Source: Scolanthus callimorphus
Lineage: Eukaryota > Cnidaria > Anthozoa > Actiniaria > Edwardsiidae
Assembly: GCA_033964015.1 (NCBI GenBank)
Contig: CM066915.1
Location: forward strand, 13,105,573-13,169,572
Reading direction: 5' to 3'
DNA: 64,000 nucleotides
Positions 59,379-64,000 of this stretch are shown here, one piece after another. The translations under genes were made by a program, and so were the position numbers. The notes beneath the pieces were generated by a model that worked only from the letters and a program-made list of their open reading frames with translations, made no database searches and was not told the DNA's origin. Every line of letters starts with the position of its first letter. Within the stretch, counting starts at the first letter, position 1.

Positions 59379-60030
59379 AATCGCTTGCTACGCAGGCTAC
59401 TGTAAGGACAGCAGTACTTCTTTGTGAAATTTCTTTTACACAAAAACATAAGCTTATAACTGAAGAAAGACACGTTTCTTTTGCTTAAAGCTGCAAAACA
59501 GTGTTTGTAATTACTGGCAATAACGAAAGGCTTGAATGAATTAACCAGCTTTTTTCTTAGTTTTCATTATTTCATTATTATTTTGGTTGCATTATTTTTT
59601 CTCTTGAAATCTAGATGTCTCACTGTCCCTCTTTCGTCTCTTGATTTCTTTAGTACGTTTTCTTTCAGGGCTCCTGAAATTAAATCCCTTTTGTATGATA
59701 AACAGTCAACAGTTTAATCTCACAAAAGTACAAAACTATCTGAGTGTGAGGTCGGTCCTCACAGCCTTCAAAGTGGTATTTTCTCAATGGTAGTGTTAGA
59801 CTTTCTATGGTAGTGTCAGCTGTGGTAAAGCTCAATTGGTACTGCAGTATATTATGACTGGTATTCCCCCATGTCGGGTTTATCATTGTGCGATGTTAGG
59901 CTACCCGCAATAGATGGGGAGATTTGGTTACAAAACCAAACGTGTTGTGTTCGATGGTAACTCGCAAATCGTCGTATGAGTCATCGATAAATCTGCTGTG
60001 AAAATGATCTCATACCAATGAATAACTTGC
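59379..60030. other. Gene-free interval
   Basis: Nothing recognised. Confidence 0.4.
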
Positions 60031-60894
60031 CTTGAAAGCTGTGATAGTACAGCAGATTGGTGCAGAATTTAGGTCGAATTGTGCAAATTAATGTTACAAG
60101 CACGAAATTTGGCACAATGACAGAGCTTCATACCCTAAGTAGTCTTGATGCAAAAACCACGCCCAAACGTGCGTACTTTACGTTTTACAGAGGTGGAATT
60201 AATTATCTTATATAAAACTTTAACCCGACTAAACGTCATCCAAATTCTTCCAAACTTCACATAATGTTGAGATTGCATGCCCTTCAACTTTAGGCAGACA
60301 AACCACGCCCAATTACGGTACTTACAGGTATTACAGTGTCGAATGTAACCGTTTACAAAATAAATTAAACATTATAGTTATTATTGAAATCGTTTTTGCA
60401 ACCTATTACAGACAACTTAACTAGCACCTTCACAGCTAACCACGCCCAAAATGGCTGCTCTTGGCACGTTCAAACGTCTTTTTGGCTTTGAGCTAAGAAA
60501 GAGATTTCAATTAAACTTATTTTGCTTCAATTCTACCACTACTTCTCGCAAGTACACTTTTCTATAGGAAAATAATGTTCTTTAATATAACTTCTCGAAA
60601 AGCATTGTTTTCTGCTTTGTAGCAATTCAATGTCCTTTTGTTCAGTTTTTGCTTTTGAAGCATTTTTTGTCTGCTATCAGGCGAAGGGAGGCGAGGGGTT
60701 AACTGAGACAAGCCACTAAACTCCGTTTCTCGAAAAATCATTTCACATAGTTACTTGCTTCAGTTTTGAAAGCAAACGTTCCGTGTAACGAGTGCTTCAA
60801 TATCTAGTTTTCACCATCCCTATCCGACTTTGGTGACCTGCAGCACCTGTACCTGTGTACCTGCAGCAAGTCGGAGCTCACAGGATGCCTGGAG

Positions 60895-61145
60895 ATGGTT
60901 GCCCCTACTGTTCAGAGTGAGCCCCCTGAAGTCGATGCAGTCGTGATTGACGGAACCGCCGTGGTTAATGTGCTTAAAGAAGAGAACTGTAAGACCTTAA
61001 AAGGGATAGCACTAAGCATATCATTTGTTTATTCTTTATAGGCGCCATTACTAACAAAACAACATGAAGAAGATAGACGTTGCCTGGGACGCGGCAACAG
61101 CAGTCTGAAGGTAGGCGCAACGTACGAGGTCAAGGAATAAGAAGA
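60895..61145 (+). pseudogene. Remnant of uncharacterised PIN-like family protein, central part
   Basis: Short matches in changing frames: D-A-V-V-I-D-G-T-A-V-V-N near 60935-60970, K-I-D-V-A-W-D-A near 61070, and R-G-Q-G-I-R-R-R near 61120. From memory this order recurs in an uncharacterised protein family multiplied in cnidarian genomes, whose Asp-rich motifs suggest a PIN/FEN-like nuclease fold. That fold is an inference. Function unknown. Confidence 0.5.
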
Positions 61146-61618
61146 CGAGCAGAAGCCCGAGAGCCATATTCCTAGACTGACCTCTCTGATCGTTCAAAGA
61201 CAAACTGCTCTCTCTGAGCATGGGAAAAACTCGTACCAGTATAAAGACCTAATTTAGGAATCGTAAAGTGCATTAATGCAAATCATCTAAAGCTAAATAG
61301 ACTCGCAATTGTCAGCTATCCGTCGACGTTACCCGTTGGTCAAGTCCTTGAGTGGCAGCACTGATTCATGTGATTGGTGGAAACAGATAGTTGACGATAA
61401 TATTCCATCCATCCAGGAATTATGTGAGAGCTCACTTCAATGTGTTCTTGTATGACCAGTCGTCAAGCTTCGTCAGTTCCACTCACTCAGTCCCCCAAGA
61501 GCTCCTAGTAACCCCTGGTAGGGCTCACAGCTCTGTAGCATCAAACTTTAACAAATCCTCTGGCCCTGCAGGCCCTGACCTAGTCCCAAACATCGTATGG
61601 AAGGAGTAAGCCTTTGAG

Positions 61619-61966
61619 TTGCAAGACGGACATGTTTCCCAGAAGACCAAAGATGGATGTGATACCTATGGGGCAAGCACTGACCACCAGACCAAGTCTC
61701 CCATCGCCATCAGAGTTGGGATGGTAAAAAAGCCATCATGTAACAAACGCTGTGAACCAATCTGGACCGTACTCCCCGAGATCTCTACAGCGTGCCAGCT
61801 ACTCGTGCAATGCGGTTGTCGTGGGCGCTGTAAATGTCGCGGGCGCTGTAAATGTGTCAAATGTGCGCGCTTTCAATGCACTGCCATGTGCAGTGCAGAA
61901 AAGGTTACTAACGACAGTAATAACAAATTAATATTCATTGTTTGTTTAAGACTTCATAATGTTTAG
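61619..61966 (+). pseudogene. Remnant of the same family, cysteine-rich C-terminus
   Basis: A 115-residue frame has C-E-P-I-W-T-V-L-P-E-I-S-T-A-C near residue 45. It then has a cysteine cluster C-G-C-R-G-R-C-K-C-R-G-R-C-K-C, K-C-A-R-F-Q-C-T-A-M-C. This resembles a CXC-type zinc-binding tail. It has an internal duplication of the C-R-G-R-C-K-C unit. In the family this tail follows the PIN-like part, so the intervening DNA (61146-61618) probably lost the middle of the protein. Confidence 0.6.
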
Positions 61967-62523
61967 ACTTTTCAGACAGCACATTACAAAATATGGAATT
62001 TTTGTTGATACATAGGCCAAGGTAATCGTGAAAAGTTTGAAAAGTGCATTTGCTTTGAATGGCTTTTTATTTCATAACTTTCACAACTGGAAGTACCTGA
62101 TACAGGGTGTGGTTCAACTAAGAATAACTCAGCATACAAAATCTTATCAATACTTGTAATTTGGAGAAAAGGGAAGCTCCAGAAATAGATTTTACCAAAT
62201 AGCGAAGTGTACATCTATAAAGGCTGTAAGTTAGCAAGATAGGGCGTGACTCAATATGTATAGTAATGCAGGACATCTATTTGTCAATATAGTAGCATAT
62301 TAAGGCTTTTGTGTAAAATTAAGACGTTCTTATTTTTTAATAAAGATAAATCAACCATCTTTATGTTATCTGAAAGTATTTACTTTTGGGCGTGGTTTTT
62401 ATATAGAATTACTCAGGACATCAAGCTCTACCCCTCTGCCGAATTTCATGCTTGTAACATCAATTTGCACAATTTTGCACCAATCTGCTGTACTATGATA
62501 GCTTTCAAGAATAGAACTTAAGG

Positions 62524-62950
62524 GACGTGTCATTATTTAGCGGGGGGGGGGGGGGGGGAAGGGGAGCTCCTATTTTTGTGCGAAGGGTCCTAATTTTTTT
62601 TTTCGCGTGTCTAAAGGGAGGGTCCAAATTTTTTTCACTCCTGGTTAGGGAGGGTCATAATTTTTTCAGCAACATTTGGACGATGAAGAGGGTAAAAAAG
62701 ATGCTGATAGTGGTTATTTTCAGCAACTTCTCTATAAAAATTTCGTTTATATTCGGGAGCGCTTCGCGCCCAACGAAGGATATGCGATCCCCCTTTTCTG
62801 TAAAATGTCCTCAGTACTAGGTCAAATAGGGGACGGGAGCTGAGGTGGAATCACGGTAATCGTTGTACTTATAGAGGGAGGATCACTGCATTTTTGCCGT
62901 GTATTACCCAAAATCCTCACGTAAACAATCGAGGCGATGAATAATAACAG
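62524..62950. mobile_element. Diverged copy of the GGGAC..TCATTATT family
   Basis: CTTAAGGGACGTGTCATTAT is followed by a G run. The interior GGTCAAATAGGGG and ATTACCCAAAATCC match 25745-26448. The right end (AGGCGATGAATAATAAC) has lost its terminal GGTCCC. Confidence 0.65.
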
Positions 62951-63190
62951 CGCTTCCTTATAGCTTTGACAGAAGTAAGAAAAAAGTATTTCTGCTATTA
63001 AGAATGAAAGAGACATTGCTTCACTCGGACAATAGTCTATCTGACAGGTTTTTCAGAAGGCATATAAATGAAATGGGGCCGGAGGGTCCCAATTTCTTTT
63101 ACCTACCACTGGGGGAGGGTCACATTTGTTTTATTATGTTCAAGGGGAGAGGGTCCTAATTTTTTAGCCTTGTTTGAAAAAATTGGGAAG

Positions 63191-63230
<40 letters not shown>

Positions 63231-64000
63231 ACCCCCCCCCCCCCCCCCCCCCCCCCCCCCACCCCCAAGCCAACAGTGGAAGTAATCAAACGGGTACCCT
63301 GTGGCATGTTGCCGCCAGCCCGCCGAAAAATCTATCGCCTCACGTTCTATTATCGTACTGCGCATGCGCGAGAAGATACAATCTCCTACCCAGAGCCCGT
63401 GCATCTTTGAGCCAGCGGCAAGATACAGGGCTCTGGAATAATCGATTTTTTTATACCTAAAATCTGGGTACTCTTCAGTGCGCATGTGTTTGATCTTGAC
63501 TGTTCCTAAAATCATAGATTTATCACACAGTTCTTCAATATGTTGTAGGAATTTTTCACACCTTGCATTCGTAGTTACAAGACCAGCTAAAAGCAAGTTT
63601 TAAAAACATAAATTACTGATATATTTCACTCAGTTTTGAGCAACTTTGTTTTTGCAAAACAACGCGCGCCCTGCTTGAACTGAAAGTGGCGTGATCTTCG
63701 TCAGCAGCGCGCGCGTGACACATTTTGTCAACAACTGGAGAATTCCCTCAGAATCAAGACGTTTGTTGCATGATTTCGTCGTGTTACAATGCTAGTTTTG
63801 AAAAATTGATCTTAAGAAAGCTTACGAAAATTCATAAGAATAGATCTACAAGCGGAAAGACTTTGAAGCGCAGCGTTTGATACCGGAAAATGTTTTCGCC
63901 CAACAGGTGATGTTTGTGAGAAAATATTTTCAGTTGGATTTCCTTCATATTCAAATCGCGCGCATGGGCAGTGGAGAGGAATGACGAGCCAATGAAAATC
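62951..64000. other. End of window: poly-C tract and unassigned DNA
   Basis: 63060-63190 repeats GGGTCCCAATTT-like words seen at 62570-62660. 63191-63266 is a 76-base C tract with two A interruptions. After it no gene is recognised; long frames crossing the tract are poly-Pro/poly-Gly artefacts. Confidence 0.5.

Larger units (their letters stand above)
60031..62509. mobile_element. 2.5 kb inverted-repeat element carrying an uncharacterised gene remnant
   Basis: Arms of about 140 bp (60031-60170, 62385-62509) begin CTTGAAAGCT and share GTACAGCAGATTGGTGCA and AAACCACGCCCAA. The ACCACGCCCA word recurs at 60302 and 60440 and inverted near 62245 and 62390, so the termini carry ~140 bp subterminal repeats. 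The interior holds a decayed gene (60895-61966). Elements of this make-up were not matched to any named superfamily. Confidence 0.7.

Noticed and set aside
63156..63596. 146-codon minus-strand frame with a long glycine run
   Set aside because: The run comes from the 76-base C tract; the rest has no family signature.

Overview
The window looks like animal nuclear DNA, most probably from an anthozoan cnidarian such as a coral or sea anemone. This is inferred from AT-rich composition, short broken reading frames, abundant inverted-repeat mobile elements, and the kinds of retroelement present (a split-repeat tyrosine-recombinase element with an SGNH hydrolase, a Harbinger pair of transposase and Myb-like protein, a Penelope GIY-YIG remnant). 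I found no intact host gene, no bacterial operon and no CRISPR array. Nearly everything recognisable is mobile DNA, tandem repeat or decayed coding remnant.

Layout. 981-4726: a tyrosine-recombinase element on the minus strand with split direct repeats, an SGNH hydrolase frame and no reverse transcriptase. 5884-7910: small inverted-repeat elements. 8137-12760: a 4.6 kb element with 1.1 kb terminal inverted repeats flanked by TTAA, holding nested elements. 12788-18377: a full-length but broken Ty3/gypsy-like LTR retrotransposon with nearly identical 183 bp LTRs. 18474-20431: palindromes and a 301 bp tandem duplication, one copy of which carries a 58 bp insertion with a 10 bp target duplication. 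23193-24064: an 872 bp element with minisatellite-bearing termini. 25089-26448: a 14 bp minisatellite and a TTAA-like family element. 28153-32866: further inverted-repeat elements, a tRNA-derived SINE and a Penelope-type GIY-YIG remnant. 34812-36368: an element packed with CCCAT..ATGGG palindromes. 38424-42047: 38 bp minisatellites in opposite orientations. 42360-46500: an L1-like LINE on the minus strand in which a ~147 bp satellite lies where the endonuclease region should be. 48307-51402: a Harbinger/PIF element with decayed transposase and Myb-like genes. 54818-59378: a composite region between 47 bp inverted repeats, containing a 128 bp satellite rich in TGACGTCA and several LINE 3' fragments. 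60031-62509: an inverted-repeat element with the remnant of an uncharacterised cysteine-rich, possibly PIN-like gene.

How the parts work together. No shared pathway links the coding remnants; each belongs to its own mobile element. The recombinase, integrase and Harbinger transposase with its Myb partner would have moved their own elements, and the many short inverted-repeat elements are non-autonomous passengers. Intervals not listed were read without finding a gene. Coordinates of repeat boundaries were aligned by eye and may be off by a few bases.
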